Below, piece by piece: positions 25,521 through 39,306 of a stretch of DNA of 64,000 nucleotides (position 1 is its first letter; each line of letters opens with the position of its first letter). The notes beneath the pieces are model-generated. The model saw nothing but the letters and a program-made list of their open reading frames with translations, was not told the origin of the DNA and did no database searches. Source of the stretch: Archilochus colubris (taxonomy: Eukaryota > Chordata > Aves > Apodiformes > Trochilidae); assembly GCA_023079485.1 (NCBI GenBank), contig CM041104.1, forward strand, positions 2,853,676-2,917,675, written 5' to 3'. The position numbers and the translations under genes are program-made.

Positions 25521-26497
25521 CTTCCAAAAACTGGAGTATTGCAAATGAGAGACTAATTCCGGATAATTGCCATCTGGTTTAACATTTGAAAGCTGTGCCT
25601 GCTGCATCGGAGCCTCCCGTTATTTTCGGGGGAGACATCTCACTTGGGCAGAGAAGGAAACCCCCAGGGTGACAGCCACAGCAGTTACCTCAACTTTGAA
25701 TGTCAGGAACAAGCTACCCGATTAAAAAGTGCTGAATTCCAAGCTTAATGTGTGTCCTAAGTAGTTCTGGATTCCTACCACCACTTAAGGTGCCACAGTC
25801 AATGCCCAAGCTTGTAAAAGAGAGAAGGCTCCTTCCCAAGGACCAGAGGTGCTGCTTCCATTTCACTCCCTCCTGCCCCAATTTTCCCTCCAGTAAAGCA
25901 GCAGATGAACCAAGGGAAAATGAAGCAAATTTCCAGAGCCTTCCCGCAGGACATTGCTTTTTAATCTAGGCACAACACTGCCTACTTTGCTGGGAAGCTC
26001 TGCTTTATCCTTACTCCTATTGAGCACCTCTAGAAGAGCAAATCCATTTCCCAGCTAACCAAGTCACCCCTGGACGAGCTGTCCTGCCAAGTGCTGCTCC
26101 TCTTCTCTGCTCACACAGCTCAGCTCCACACATGAGAGCATCCACACACTGAGCACAAAGGATAGTTTGGGTTTTTAAAAAAAATTCTTTTCAATTAAAA
26201 AACAAACCAAAAAAATCCTTAAAAGAGACTTTTGCTTCCTCACGGAATTAATCCTGACTACATTAATAGCTTTTTCAAGTGGCCCTGCAGTTTAAGTCAT
26301 CTGTCACACACCAGTGTTTCTTAATATTTTTATGGTGCAAATTGCAAAATACTGCAGGGTATCCAAACCAGAAATCAAAGCAGTGAGAGAGGGAGACCTG
26401 GAACAGTTATCCAGGGCATCTTTATTTAATACCTTGTTCATTTTTAGGCTCATCTGCTCTTTTGTGTTGATTTTACTTTGAAAAATCTATTCTAGGG

Positions 26498-26556
26498 AAA
26501 AAAAAACAAACCAACCAAACACAAACAAACAAAAAACCCATGATAAAACAAAACAA
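26498..26556 (+). repeat. A/C-rich low-complexity block
   Basis: Second, shorter tract of the same composition as 25371-25520 (AAACAAACCAACCAAACACA and similar), about 1 kb away. Confidence 0.8.
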
Positions 26557-28385
26557 TACCTGTCAACTTGTTTTTACTAGAGAAGCAACCAGTCTCACAA
26601 AGTACAAAGTATTTACTTATTATTCCCATATAGAATTGGCTACAGGGAAATTATTTAAGCCTCAGTGAACCATCAAGTGTAGTTTGTGGTCTTTTTCCAT
26701 ACCTTATCCAATCCTTTATTGTTTATTCAGCTTCTGACACTGTTCATCTCATGATATTTTTTTTTTTTTAGAGGCTCTTGTTGTGGTTTGTTCAGCACCC
26801 TGGAGCTGGGTTGGTGCTGACACTCCTGGATCCACACCTGCCAATTCATTTGGGTTACAAAGTTGAAGCCTTTTTCCTCTGAACGTGAAACTCAGAAATA
26901 CCTGAAGGAACCCCAACATCAGACACTTATCTGAGCCTTCTCTTCCATCGTTCCAGCTCCACTCAGCCTGGTTTTCTATAGATTTCAACCAACTACACCA
27001 GATCTCATAGTACAGATTAATTTTACAAGGCTGGCAGTGAGGGTATAGCAGGAGAGGAAAGTTGCAGAAACTATTACCCTGCTTCAGCCCCTGCCCTCAT
27101 GGAGCAGTTGCAGTCATGGAAGTGATTCTCAGCCTCTCCTCATTCCTAGCTCAGGTGCTCAGGGCTCTGGGATGAAAGGTCCATCCTTACAGAAATACTT
27201 TCACTGGTTTGTATAGAGGATTAGATTCTTGTCACATATGCTGTTTGCTTCTGTTTTTCTTTAATAGTTGTTTGTACCTTACAAAGGTACGTTGATATTA
27301 CAGGCTAGTAGTCCATGTAACTCAATAATATAAATAAGACACAAGAAAGAAAAAAAATAGAAACTTCCACCTTTTTAGGCGTTATTCTCAGGATATTAAG
27401 AGCAAAAAAATTGTGCTTAGGGTTCAGGATAATAGAAGCTTCTAATCCTAGCTCCCAGTTTTATTTTTTTTTCCCAAGGATGCTGACAATTTGCAGAAGG
27501 CAAGTTACTTTATTTCTTGTTTCAGTTACCAGCTACAAGAGAAGCAATGTATACTGCTCATTTACTTGGTTTTAGTATCAGCAATCAGATCTTAAATAGG
27601 AAACTGATTCTTGGATGTCAAAACCTTCATTTAGAGAAAATAAAATATTCCTAACTTTTGATTCCCTCTTAATCATTAATTACTAGGAGGCCTTCATACT
27701 ATTCAAAAGCCTCAAAAATTGCTTATCTCTGGTTCCCATGAGTTTGCCTTTAGAATACTTTTTTTTAAAAGGCAAATATTTGGTAATATCTTTTTGCATT
27801 CTGATTGATAACTTTTCATTATTTCTAAATTGCTTCTGAAGAGTAAGAGGAAAGAGAACTAAAAATACTGTTAGTAAGCAGTTGGTCAAAGAAGCTGTAT
27901 TTCTGTTAAGAGATGCATCTGACCACACCTGGCAGCTCTCGTCCTCTCATCATCAGTTTCCCAGTTCTTCTTCAGCAACTGAGGCTTTTTTGAAAAATCA
28001 CAGCTTCCTTTGGGTCTGGTCTCCTCCCCCCAAAAGATCCTGGTGAGAGTGCCCAGTTACATCTTGATGTCTAGAACTGGAACACACAGAGACCCTAAAG
28101 CAGACTGCATTGGTGTGTGCTTGTATGTTTTCTGTCATGTAGATGCTGATTAAAACCAAATTCCTGGACTTTTGTATCTGTATAGGTGCTATGCTGGACA
28201 TACTGACCCACATCACAGATGTGAATGCATATTTTTTAACTTCTATTACAAGTAATAACTTCCACAAGTACAAATGTAGTTTGCAAAGTTCAGCCAGCTT
28301 TAGAAAATATTCCTGCATGTCCTATCACATCTCTGTTCTTGGGATTCTCCAAATATGAAGATTTTCCTTTTTCAGATTTGTCATG

Positions 28386-28410
28386 TAAACTTAAACCAGG
28401 TTTAAGTTTA
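28386..28410. repeat. Perfect palindrome, 12-bp arms around one base
   Basis: Left arm TAAACTTAAACC, centre A, right arm GGTTTAAGTTTA. It can form a short hairpin in either strand. Function unknown. Confidence 0.85.
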
Positions 28411-31400
28411 AAACCAAACCTTTGAACTACAAAGGGAGAGATCCAGCTGCAATTATGATCATCTAAAAAGAATCTCCTTGTAATGCTCAGCACTCTTATC
28501 CTTAATTTCAAGATAAACACCCACTTTTTTCACAATCTCAGCCTAGACACCTGTGAACAGACAGCATTTACTGTCTCCAGGACAAATCAGTGCACAGTAC
28601 AATTCCATGGCAGTAAAAAAATAAAGGAACAGGAGTCATCCCACGGGATGTGCTGCTGCCCTGCTGGATATCAAGCAGTTGAATGAGATGACTCCTCCTG
28701 ATTCTGTTCATTTCATTTGTGGGAGGCAGAGTTTTGATAAGGCAATAATGCACATGCAGAACCTGCAGCCTGTAAATCCCTGTTTTTCATGGGTTTTAAA
28801 TCCCTCCTTAAGATCTCCTTGAGCTGGAACTGTGAGAGCACAGGTGCCACTGGGGCTCTGTTCCACCACACCCAGTAAGAAGGGATTGCTCCCAGTTACA
28901 TCCTCCTCTGCCAAAATCTCACTTAAGGCCCTCAGTACCTACTTCTACCCACAGCCCAGATGTCAAGGGATAAATGGCCACACTTCCAACAAAACACAGG
29001 ACACAAATCTAGTTTGCCAAAAAAGAAAATAAATTTAGAGGTAAACAATTACTTCCAATATATTTATCCTATTCTCTTAACACAAAAACATTTTCAGTGG
29101 CTTGAGGCAGATGCTTCACTAGTGAGAGATACAAACTGTCAGGAAACAGCAAAAGGCACTTAGGAAATCACTACCTCTTTTGTAATCACTGCTAAAATTT
29201 CCATTTTTTTATCTCCTATTGCTCCTTCCCCCAAACAAGCAAGACATCACCTTGAAAATGAATGCAATTAATTATATTAGCTGAAGCTTTTAAAACAGAA
29301 TGGCTTCTCATTTACATTCCGGGCAGGAATTCAGTAAGATGGCACAACTGTAACATTGACTGTATTGTTCCATATACCAGTAGCCTGATAAAAACCTAAA
29401 TACTTTTCATGTCCTTTCTGGGATTTTTAGAGCCAAGTACTTTGAACTGTTAAGTATTCTGAAGTAAAGCTGCTGTTAAGAGACTATGGAAAAAATAGGT
29501 TATTATGTGTTTAGAGAAGTACAAACCATATTCTTCACTTCCACACCCAAACTCTCCATTTGCTTTTCACTAATAAAAAATTAGCTGAATTCTCTTACGT
29601 GTCTGAAATAATTATAAAGAAATCTATAAAACCTCCATTCTTACACCCGGGCACCTGAACACTTGTCCTCCCTGAGTGCAGCCACAGAGTTTGTTTGTGT
29701 GCAGAGATTTCTTCATTTCACTTGGATATCAGAGTAGCAGTGGCCATCACAGAGCTGTTGTAGAGCCTTAACAACACAGGCTGGAAGCAACCAACACACC
29801 AGAAACAGATACACTCTGCTGGACAGAGATTTTGTAGGAAATTTTCAATTAGAGGCAACAAATGAAGGCAACCATTATTACGTATGTATTTATGTGAACA
29901 TAACTGCTTTGTAAAAATATTCTTATGATGATGTGAACAGTGAGGGAAAATGGAGATTGGTGTTTAGATCTCAGGTTGCAGAATGAGGTTGAGAAAAACC
30001 ACTTAATTGCAAAATGGGTACACAAGCCTATAATCATTTTACTGCAGATTTACACTCCTACCATAGATGCCCAAGAAAACTCTGCTGGGGTACAAGGATG
30101 CCTGAGAGGGGTACAAAAGGGAAGAATGACATTTCTCAAGTCAGCCAAGCAGCCAGACCTCTACACAGTTAAGAAATATCCAGAAGTAAGGGTATGTAAA
30201 CTGCAGAGACTTAAATCCATGTCCTAAAACACCTATCAAATAAAGTATGGAATAGGCTTTAAGGCCAGCAGGTTTTTATCACTTCTTATCTTTAAGTTCA
30301 AGCTGATGTATGGGAGTACACACATAAAATACACAGCAGAGTATTCCTGCTTGTAACAAACCTGCCACAGCACACTGAACTCTGCATAGGCTGTTGTACA
30401 TTTTCACCCCTGATGTATGCTTTTCAGGTTTCACATCTGAACTTATTTCTTCATTTAAGAAAGCTTTAAATATATTTATCATCCAGGCAGATAACATTAA
30501 TTGCTTTTGCCTTTGGAATAATGAAATACTATTCAGGAAAGGCAAGTGGGACAACTAAGTCTGCTGTCTGAAGTGGTTAAAAAGAAAAAAAAAGGTAATC
30601 ATAGAGCTGCAGGTTTGATCACAGTCCTTTAATTAGAAGCAGCAATCACCAGGCCAATTTCAATTTGAGCAAAGAGGTAATTTCAGATGGAAACAGGGGT
30701 GGCTTCTCTTTTTCCACAAAAAGCTGAAGACCTGATGAAGGACTTGATGCAATTCTTTATTTTTAATACAGAAGATACTAACTCTATTTCCGAGCTAAGA
30801 TGATGGTGAGTCATCTATTTCTTAAGTCTCAAAGAGAAACAGAAATCTAAAGAGATGGTTGAGAGAATAAGAAAGCTCCTAAGAAAGATTCTGTCTCAGT
30901 ATGTTACCTGTATTGGAAAGGCTCCCAGTGAGAACTGTCTGGATCCAAACGAGAATTTCTGAGAAGTTCACACTTACCAGTGAGCTAATACTGAGATTTT
31001 AGCTCAGTGTTTTGATCTCTTTGCTTAGAAAGATGTCTAAGGAGGCCAAATGTAATATAGAGCCTGCAGGCACATGGTGCACCAAGTTTAGCAATGGACC
31101 AGAGCAGATGAGAAGCTGCAGTCTGGATCTGTGCTTGCCAGGATCTCACACCAGCTGATGAGGAAGTCAGTTATTTAATTTAAACCATGTATTAAATAAT
31201 ATCATCTACAAGATGATAAATTACAAAAAACCTGAAGCTTCTTATCCTAAACAGACTGCAAATTTGCACAAATGGATGTGAAGACAGCAGAAAGTCTGGA
31301 ATGCAAAGAGACTTCTTCACACATCCAAAACCTCCCACCTGGGTGAACAGTTTAAATGTTCTGTACAACCATGACCCCCACACCACCTCTCATCACTCAC

Positions 31401-33826
31401 TGGTTCCCACCCTGTGCCCTGGGCACCAGTGAAGTCTCTCAACCACCTTCACACTGACTCTTCTCTTGGGATGGCCATGGGCTCTGGCTGCACATCTAAG
31501 AAAACTGGGATGGAATTCCTGTACCTTAACTCCTGGTTAGTTTTCTTTTTCTGAAGACAGGCATTTCTTAATCAAGCAGCCCAGATCACCACTCAGTGGT
31601 CAAGATATGAAAAGAGAGACAGATCCATAGATCCTAAACTGAGCCTGGGGAGCCCATCAGCAAAAGGAATCACAACAAAGCTCTTTTTTTTTTCCCCAAA
31701 ATATTCATGACTTTCGTATTATGTCTGCCAACACTATGCACCTTGCAGTACATCTCTACAGATTTCATAGGATATCACAGATCTCACACTGATGCAAACT
31801 CCAGCTAATGAAGGATTTGTAGGGTCTGAGACACTGCCTGCAGAAGAAAGGTGTTAAACTGATGTAGAAGTGATAGACATGAAGCTGTATCTTAACATCC
31901 TGGCAAATTTACCCCACCTGGAACCTGCAGGTTTAAGAATGCAGCAAATCTGCTTCAAGAGATTACTATTAGAAAGAGTCCTAAATTATAGTGGATTTGT
32001 TTTTTGAGAGTTTGCCACTGTCTAGACAGAAATTTAGTATGACCACTGAAGGGCTGAAAATCTTCCTTACTTTGTTAACCTGCCGTTTGAACTTCAAATA
32101 TTTGAGGAGAAAAAGGTTTCCTCATCCAAGGAATGATCAGCTTGACTAGATGAGATTATGCTTCAAATTTCAAAAGAAACAAACTAAACCACCAGCACTG
32201 TGACTTCACAAATCAGGCCAAACACACATCCTCACAGTCCACCCTGCCCAAACACCAAAGCATCAGGGACAGAGAAAGTCCTCAGTGTAACAGTTCCTGC
32301 TTATTTTGCAGTGAGTTACAGCTCGTTTTGGAACAGCACACTAATTAATACAATCAGAGGCAAAAGTTTCAGACATCTCCCAACAGCACACATTAGCATA
32401 TATTGCCAAGAGACTTGATAAAAGTTCAAAGCTTATCTTGTAGCCTGCATGCTCAGTGTTTGCTCTGAGCAGCAGCTGGCCAAGTGATCTCCCTTCTTCT
32501 CCAACAGCAAAATTAAATTAGATTAGATCATCTTCTCTCCCTTGTAGAATTAAGAGCATGCTATGAAAACAAGCAAATTAGCTTTTTGAAATCCTGTTTC
32601 TCACTTGAAGGCTACAAAGCTGAGGAATGCTTTCCATACCAATTTAACTGAGTTGCAAGAGTGTGTGTGGGGGGGATGTTTTCCTGGCAACCTGAAGGAA
32701 ACAGCTTTACAGATTTGCATCTCACTGGACTTGAGGATGTGAGTGGAAGACAGAGAGAAACCTGAAGGTTGAGGCCAAAGAGGAAGGGAACAAAGCAGAA
32801 AAGGAAATGGGTCTTGAGAAGACCCCCAGAACTCGTGTGGTAAGAGCTGCAGCAGTAGAGTTTTGAAAACTTCTTGGTTTGTTCACTCCAGAATAAAAAA
32901 GGGAAATTTAGTTCCTAGACAAAATAGGATGAGGAACGTTGATATCCTAAGAAGAAAAGCTCAGAAGGTACAGGGCAAAAGAAGTAAAAATCCAAGGAAA
33001 TATTGACTGTAGAACACCAAGCATTTATGGGATGGAGGGTGAAGAGTTCCTGTTCAGATATCACAGTGATGCCAGATGCCATATAAAAATCAAACAAATA
33101 CCTAACAGTGAACAAAGTTCAAGGGGGGGCATACAAATGAGATCTTGTATTTACATTCCAGTTTCTAGAGCTGAATGACTGCACACCAAGCTGCAAGGTC
33201 AGTTGGTACAGATGCACTTAAACAAGCTGATAAAAATGTGTCCCCATTAAATCACCATGCTGCAGCAATTAGACACACTCCACAAGACCATCCCATGCAA
33301 TCTGTTCTGGATGAAAAGCTAATGAGAACTAAGTTAAAACACTTTTTTCTGGTTATGATTCCTCCTTGGAATATTCCCATAACCATGCTGCTAAAAAACT
33401 TAAACCTATAAAACTGAAAGTAAGACATTTGTCTGTGGTGGACAGATGGAGAACTGACCATGAGAATGCTCAGAGGTGTCTGTGGTACATCTTCACAGTC
33501 ACCCTACACTGCATCAAATTGAGCATGAACCTAATTTACCTTCAGCTCTTTTTCTTTTTTTTTTTAAGTGCCTTGACTGTATCCTAGTTAGGCTGAATAA
33601 GAAGGTGATTTGGCTTTTAACACCAAGATTTTTCACAACCTGATTTTCATTACAAGAGCTACAGCAGATTTAAAGATGAAGACGGTGCTGGGGGAAAAAA
33701 GAAATGCAAAAAGTCTCATATGCATGGAAAAGAAAAGAGGGATGGAGTGAAACACAACTTTTGAAGTGTACATTTTCATAGGGTACCTGAACAGCAAAAT
33801 CCTGTATAGTGACAGCATAGAAGAAA

Positions 33827-33933
33827 CTATATATTAAAATATAATATAGAATTAATCATATTGGTTTTGTTTTATATAATTATATTGTAAACAACATATA
33901 ATAATAAGAAAATATTGTGACAGTATATAATAA
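33827..33933. repeat. AT-rich low-complexity tract
   Basis: Over 100 bases of mostly A/T with ATATATTAAAATATAATATA-type words; no unit repeats cleanly. Confidence 0.7.
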
Positions 33934-34912
33934 ACCCTCTGCAGTGACAATGAGTGTCTTTGCTTTGTACAAGGCCCACCTCAAAATACCAAGTGTAAGG
34001 ACTGCAAATAACAGCTTAACACCTCTCTTTATTAGTAAAATGTCTATAAACACAAAGACAACCCTTTCTTAGGCTCCCAGAAGGGTTTGTGTTACAGCCT
34101 GAAATGGCCCAATTTCCTTTGTGTCCCCTGTGACACAATGGAAATGGCTGGTGCCATTTTTACTGCAGCTCTTCCTTGAGAGTTCATATCATGAAACATG
34201 ACAGTGAGAGAGAAAGTGTCAATGAGGACTTAGGAAGTACAGCTTTTGATTTGTAAAATTCTTCAAATACATTTGGTAGCTTTAGCTTGCTTAATTTTCA
34301 ACATTCATAAACATAATTGTATTTCTTCTTCTAGTCAATACAGGAAACAAGTGATGATTTGTAATCTAACAACTTCCATCTCAAAGGAATAAAACCCCAG
34401 CAGTCTCCCCTCACTTCTAAAAGAGTTGCATGAGATGGAGGAGGTTGGATTGCCTGTGCAGGAGATGCATACATTATTTTCCCCCATGAGACTATCTGAA
34501 TACTGTTGCTATCAACTTCCTTTTGTACATGTATAAATGACTTTCACAAAAAATATTTATTAAAAGCCAGTATTTTTCATGTGCCAAATTACATGCACTA
34601 AACAGCTAATACTGGGAATAGCAAATGTTAATATTTCCTCATTGTAAAAATGAGCTCTTCTGTGCTCCCCAATTCCCAACAGCACCAATTCTCAGTGGAA
34701 CTGCTGAACAGAGGCTGTTATTACCATTCCTTCCAAACAATCCCTATCCTTCTAAATAAACAGTGAATTATTTGAAAATCTAGACCGTGTACACTGCTCA
34801 TTATGAACCTCTCTCCTGTTTATACTGAAGCTGGGGGAAGACTCCCAATTATTTCACTGTACATTGAACCAGGACTGTGGTAAAGAAACATCATTAGTTA
34901 AATAACTAATTC

Positions 34913-35466
34913 GTCCAAGGAAGTGATTCTGCCCCTGTGCTCAGCCCTGGTGAGGCCACACCTCGAGTCCTGTGTCCGGTTCTGGGCCCCCCAGTTCAGG
35001 AAGGAGATTGAGGTCCTGGAGCAGGTCCAAAGGAGGGCAACGGACTTGAGCACAGACCCTATGAGGAGAGGCTGAGGGAGCTGGGGGTGTTCAGCCTGGA
35101 GAAGAGGCGGCTCAGGGGAGACCTCGTCGCTCTCTACAACTCCCTGAAAGGAGGTTGGAGCCAGGGGGGGGTTGGGCTCTTTTCCCAGGCAACTCTCAGC
35201 AAGACAAGAGGGCAGGGTCTTAAGTTATGCCAGGGGAAATTTAGGTTAGATATTAGACAGAATTTCTTTCTGGAGAGAGTGATCAGGCATTGGAATGGGC
35301 TGCCCAGGGAAGGAGTGGATTCTCCGTGTCTGGAGAGATTTCAAAAGAGCCTGGATGTGGCACTCAGTGCCATGGTCTAGCAACCGCAACGGTGGTTCAA
35401 GGATTGGACTCGATGATCTCTGAGGTCCCTTCCAACCCAGCCAATTCTATGATTCTATGATTCTAT
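34913..35466 (+). mobile_element. CR1 LINE, 5'-truncated (554 bp)
   Basis: Sense-orientation CR1, starting at GTCCAAGGAAGTGATTCTGC (3' part of ORF2) and ending in the 3' microsatellite ATTCTATGATTCTATGATTC. A short internal deletion near 35040 removes part of the segment between GGAGGGCAAC and GGACTTGAGCACAG. The downstream frame still reads as CR1 ORF2 C-terminus ([20 protein letters not shown]). Confidence 0.94.
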
Positions 35467-38414
35467 AACACTGAAATCTTAGATACTTTACAATAGCTTA
35501 TCCTTCCTTAAGCATCCTTTTCTGCTTTAAATTTTCTAATATGAGCAAAGGGGCACTAAATTATCAGTCTGACCCTTACTATAAAAAAGAAATTCCACAT
35601 AAAAGTATTTAAAAATATCTTAGCCAAAGCTTGTTTTGTATTCCAGCCTCATTTCTATAAAACCATATTTAAATCAATAGAGTTCATCAACTCAGAAGAA
35701 ACCCCTTTTCCTTCTATCCTCCCATTTCTGAAGCTTTTAGAGTTTTTATTCGAATATGTTTTTCCATTGCTGTGGGGCTATGCAGTTCCCTAACTTGGCT
35801 CTCAAACAAAACACACGCTTGGCATCGAGACATCACATCCTAATAGAGCCCAAATTAATAATTATTTAATAATTATTGCATGAAATAACTGCAAAAAAAT
35901 TCAGAAAGATGTGGAGAAAAAATTCAGTAGATTCAGAAAAATTTCAGTACTGACCCTGTGGAGGAAAAAGTCCCACAGTACCAATGGTTTTCCTCTTCCT
36001 CCTGCAGGAGCTCTTGAGTGATGTTGTGGCACTGCTGCTGAAGTGTCACAGTCTCACTAATGGTGATAATGGAAAGGTCCTGACATTCACCAACAGCTCT
36101 GTTTCTGACAGCTTGCACCAGAAAGGATCAGAAATAGGCTGACAGCAGTTCAAATGTACCATTTAACACATCAAGGTGCAGTAACTACATCTGCCTTCCC
36201 TGCAGACAGCAATCCCATCAGGGTCATTAAAAAGCCTTCCTAGAAGTCATTCTTTTTGGATGCCTTTGATAACATTTCTTTATGCCATGCATGTTCAGAG
36301 CAGGCTAAACACCCTTATACTAAGCTGGATTTCAGTACCAAAGTACCATCTCCAGCTAAATGGAAGTGTGCTCCTGCCAGCCTCTCTCAGTGGCACATAA
36401 GGACAAATTTTATCTCACAATATGAATGACAAAGTATTAAAAACTGAAATGTAATTTCCCTTCAGCAGAAGGCCTCCAGAGGGGTAAATGTTCTTAATTA
36501 AATCAACTCCTCTTGCATCTGACATCACAGCCCAGCCAGCTAACAACTCAGCCTTTCAGTGGGATATTCTTAATTTACAGGTTTGCAATTTCACATGTAC
36601 TTAGGTCAAATTGGTCCCTTGCTCTCTCTATTCTGTTTAAACTATTAAGTCTAATCGCAAAAGAAAGGTTCCACTGGCTGTTAGAACACAGGAGCACAAG
36701 AGGGAAAGCAAATATTTTGGTAAATATCCCTCTTAAGACTAATTACTAAGTTGTTACTTTTCTGAAATCAGTTCTGTGCAAAAGCAGCAATTCCTTGTGA
36801 TCTTCATTACCAGCTTTCCCTGCCTGAAGAAGCAAAATTATATACTAATGCAGGTAGGATTTAGTTACTGACATCCCAGACCTGATATGACAGTCAAAAA
36901 TATGAATAAAACCACATTCCTCTGAGGGACAACTAAATCCCAGTGCTGGGCCTTGAGTAGCCTTTACAGTCATAGTAATGGCTTTTGGGGTCTTACTGGG
37001 AAAAAAAGAAAAAAAAAAGGAAACTAAATAATGAACCCCCAAAACTCAAGTTTGAGATGAAATTTTGGGAAAGAACTCTTTACAATTGCAATTCTAAAAG
37101 AGAACCCCAAAACACAGACATGAAGTTGCATAGGAAACAGCAAAATAAAAATGACCTGGGGAGCTTCCAGAGATGTTTTGCTCATTAGACCTTAGAAGCT
37201 GAGAAATGACTTTTACTTAGCCCCAGACTAATGTATTTTTTTGTGTGGAAGAGAAAATGTGGGGAAAAACATATTTGGCTCATTCTTAGCAACTTCCCTG
37301 GCAAAAAAAAATATTATATATATTTTTGGAGAAAATGTTGCACAGACAGCTGAGCAAGATTTCTTTCTCTCAGACAAAATTGGATCATGATTCATCATAT
37401 AAACAGTTGAATTTTAATTTATTCCTTTAGCAAGTTTGTTTATTTTCTCATAAGCAAGAATTAATACACTCAGACACAGGAAAATGTTAATTTCATTGCA
37501 TCTTCTCTCAAATTTATAAATGTTGAGACTAACTTCTGTTGGCATTCATTCTAGCCCAAAGACAAAAAGAGACAAATGCCTGTCCTATGCAACAAGGTTC
37601 TCAGTTCTTTCTAGAGGTTAGCACTAACTTCACATCAGTAACCTCCTGCACAGATTGAAAGCATCCTGCCCATCCTCAAGGCAGGCAATAGATGGACAGT
37701 TATCACCTTCCTCAAGGAAAACTGTTCCATAATTATTCATTCACACTGTAACTCCATGGTGCCACTCAACAAAAAGAGGAAGGTGACATAGGAAAGCATT
37801 TGGCCTATTAGACTGACATAAAACTTCACTCAGTTCAGTGGTGTCCAAGTAGAATTTAGCCATCTGGTACCCATATATACATCACGTCTGTGATGTTTGC
37901 CTGCTAAATGAGCAGTTCAGGAAGCAACATTAATGGTGATAACCCTGCTGTTCCTCCAGTGAAAAAAATAACTCAGAGAACAAAAGAACACACCCAGTCA
38001 GATGTGGGAGGAATCCCCATCCTTTAGCTCTGCTGCAAGGGAAAATTTGCTCCAGTGAGGTGGTGCAATATTTTCAGGGAATGGGATGGGTTTCAGGACC
38101 AGCTCTCACGTTCTGTTCACTGTAATGGGCCAAGCAATGAAGATTCACATAAAGCACTCAAAACTCTCAGGCCTTAACCTTGTGTCAACTCTTATCTCAA
38201 AATGTCCCCCGTTAAAAGGGCTCAGCACAAACTCCTCTTCCAATTTCAGGAGGGGAAATTATGGATGAAATGCTGACTTAATCTCTGCAGGGGGCTGCAG
38301 CTGCCACAAACACTAATGCTGTGGTCAGCAGCAATTTAGCACTAACCTGCCATAGGCTTCTGAAACACCATAAACCAGTGAACCTTTAGCTCAGGTGCAG
38401 AGGAAGAACACATC
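35467..38414. other. PTPRT: Unique AT-rich intron, 2.9 kb
   Basis: No mobile element, RNA gene or exon recognised. Confidence 0.5.
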
Positions 38415-38589
38415 ATCATAGAATTGACTGGGTTGGAAGGGACCTCAGAGATCATCAAGTCCAACCCTTGATCCACTACTGCTGCAGTTCCCAGCCCATG
38501 GCACTGAGTGCCACATCCAGTCTCTTTTTAAATATCTCCAGGGATGGAGAATCCACTACTTCCCTGGGCAGCCCATTCCAATGTCTGAT
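38415..38589 (-). mobile_element. CR1 LINE 3' fragment (175 bp)
   Basis: Reverse-complement CR1 tail: CATAGAATTGACTGGGTTGG through CTACTGCTGCAGTTCCCAGC to CCATTCCAATGTCTGAT. Strongly 5'-truncated; close to the subfamily of the copies at 1-269 and 52288-53234. Confidence 0.92.
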
Positions 38590-38828
38590 GTATGGCTCAT
38601 GTATGGGCTTCTGAGCCACTGGTGCATCACTAATGGGCTGCTACTTGTTCAACTTTGCAGAAAAAAACACACACAGGATCCTTAAAGATGTGTATCAGTG
38701 TCATTTGCTACAAATATTTGGCATCTTTCAAACCATCACAAGTGAGTTTGCCTCTTAGGAAAATAAAACCACAGCAACTTCCACCACAAGAACACCTTGT
38801 GTCAGTAACAGGTCCCCTTTCTCTGGGC

Positions 38829-39048
38829 AGAAAATGTAGAGAAACAAGATAAACCAGGTGCCTCGAGTTGCCAAAGAGTGGGTGTGAGTCCACCTGTGCC
38901 TGGTTAGGACAGGCCCCCTATTACCAGGGGGCCAATAAAGGTGGGACACACACCCACAGAGAGGAGCTCACTCTTGTGCGAGGCAATGGAGAGGCCAGCA
39001 GCTCGTCGAGCCTCAGGAGCAAGAAAGGCTCCTCCTGCTACAAGAAAA
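38829..39048. repeat. 6-bp target-site duplication AGAAAA flanking solo LTR
   Basis: AGAAAA lies at 38829-38834 before TGTAG and at 39043-39048 after CTACA: a perfect 6-bp direct repeat at the exact LTR edges. Confidence 0.83.
38835..39042 (+). mobile_element. Solo LTR, class II ERV-like, copy 2 (208 bp)
   Basis: Ends TGTAG...CTACA; shares most of its length with copy 1 at 1024-1340, including CCACCTGTGCCTGGTTAGGA, GGGGGCCAATAAAGGTGGGA and AGCAGCTCGTCGAGCCTC. Relative to copy 1 it lacks one ~94-bp repeat unit at the 3' end and about 15 bp near CCCCTATT. The AATAAA inside CCAATAAAGG is a likely poly(A) signal for the U3-R part. No internal retroviral sequence remains. Confidence 0.84.
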
Positions 39049-39170
39049 TCTTCAGGCTCCTTGTGGAATAACCAAAGTGAGGAGATTTCAACTTGCTAAG
39101 GAACATATAACTGTTGCCACTCTCATTCTATACATACAAATACTGTCAAATGTTGTAACTGTAATTCTCT

Positions 39171-39306
39171 GTGTGTGTTTGTATATATATGTATATGTAG
39201 TATGTATTTTATGTAATATGTATTTATCTGTAGGATGTATTTATCTGTAGTATGTATTGTTTATATGTAGTGCATTTATATGTAGTGTGTATATATATAT
39301 ACATGT
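39171..39306 (+). repeat. Degenerate TATGTAGTATGTAT-type minisatellite
   Basis: Imperfect repeats of TATGTAGTATGTATTT, ATCTGTAGTATGTAT and TATATGTAGTG, flanked by GTGTGTGTTTG and TATATATATATACATG. It lies ~130 bp from the solo LTR at 38835-39042 and looks likely to vary in length. Confidence 0.8.

Larger units (their letters stand above)
26557..34912. other. PTPRT: Unique AT-rich intron, 8.4 kb
   Basis: No CR1, LTR or exon recognised. Contents noted: a perfect 25-bp palindrome at 28386-28410 and an AT-rich tract at 33827-33933. Confidence 0.5.
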
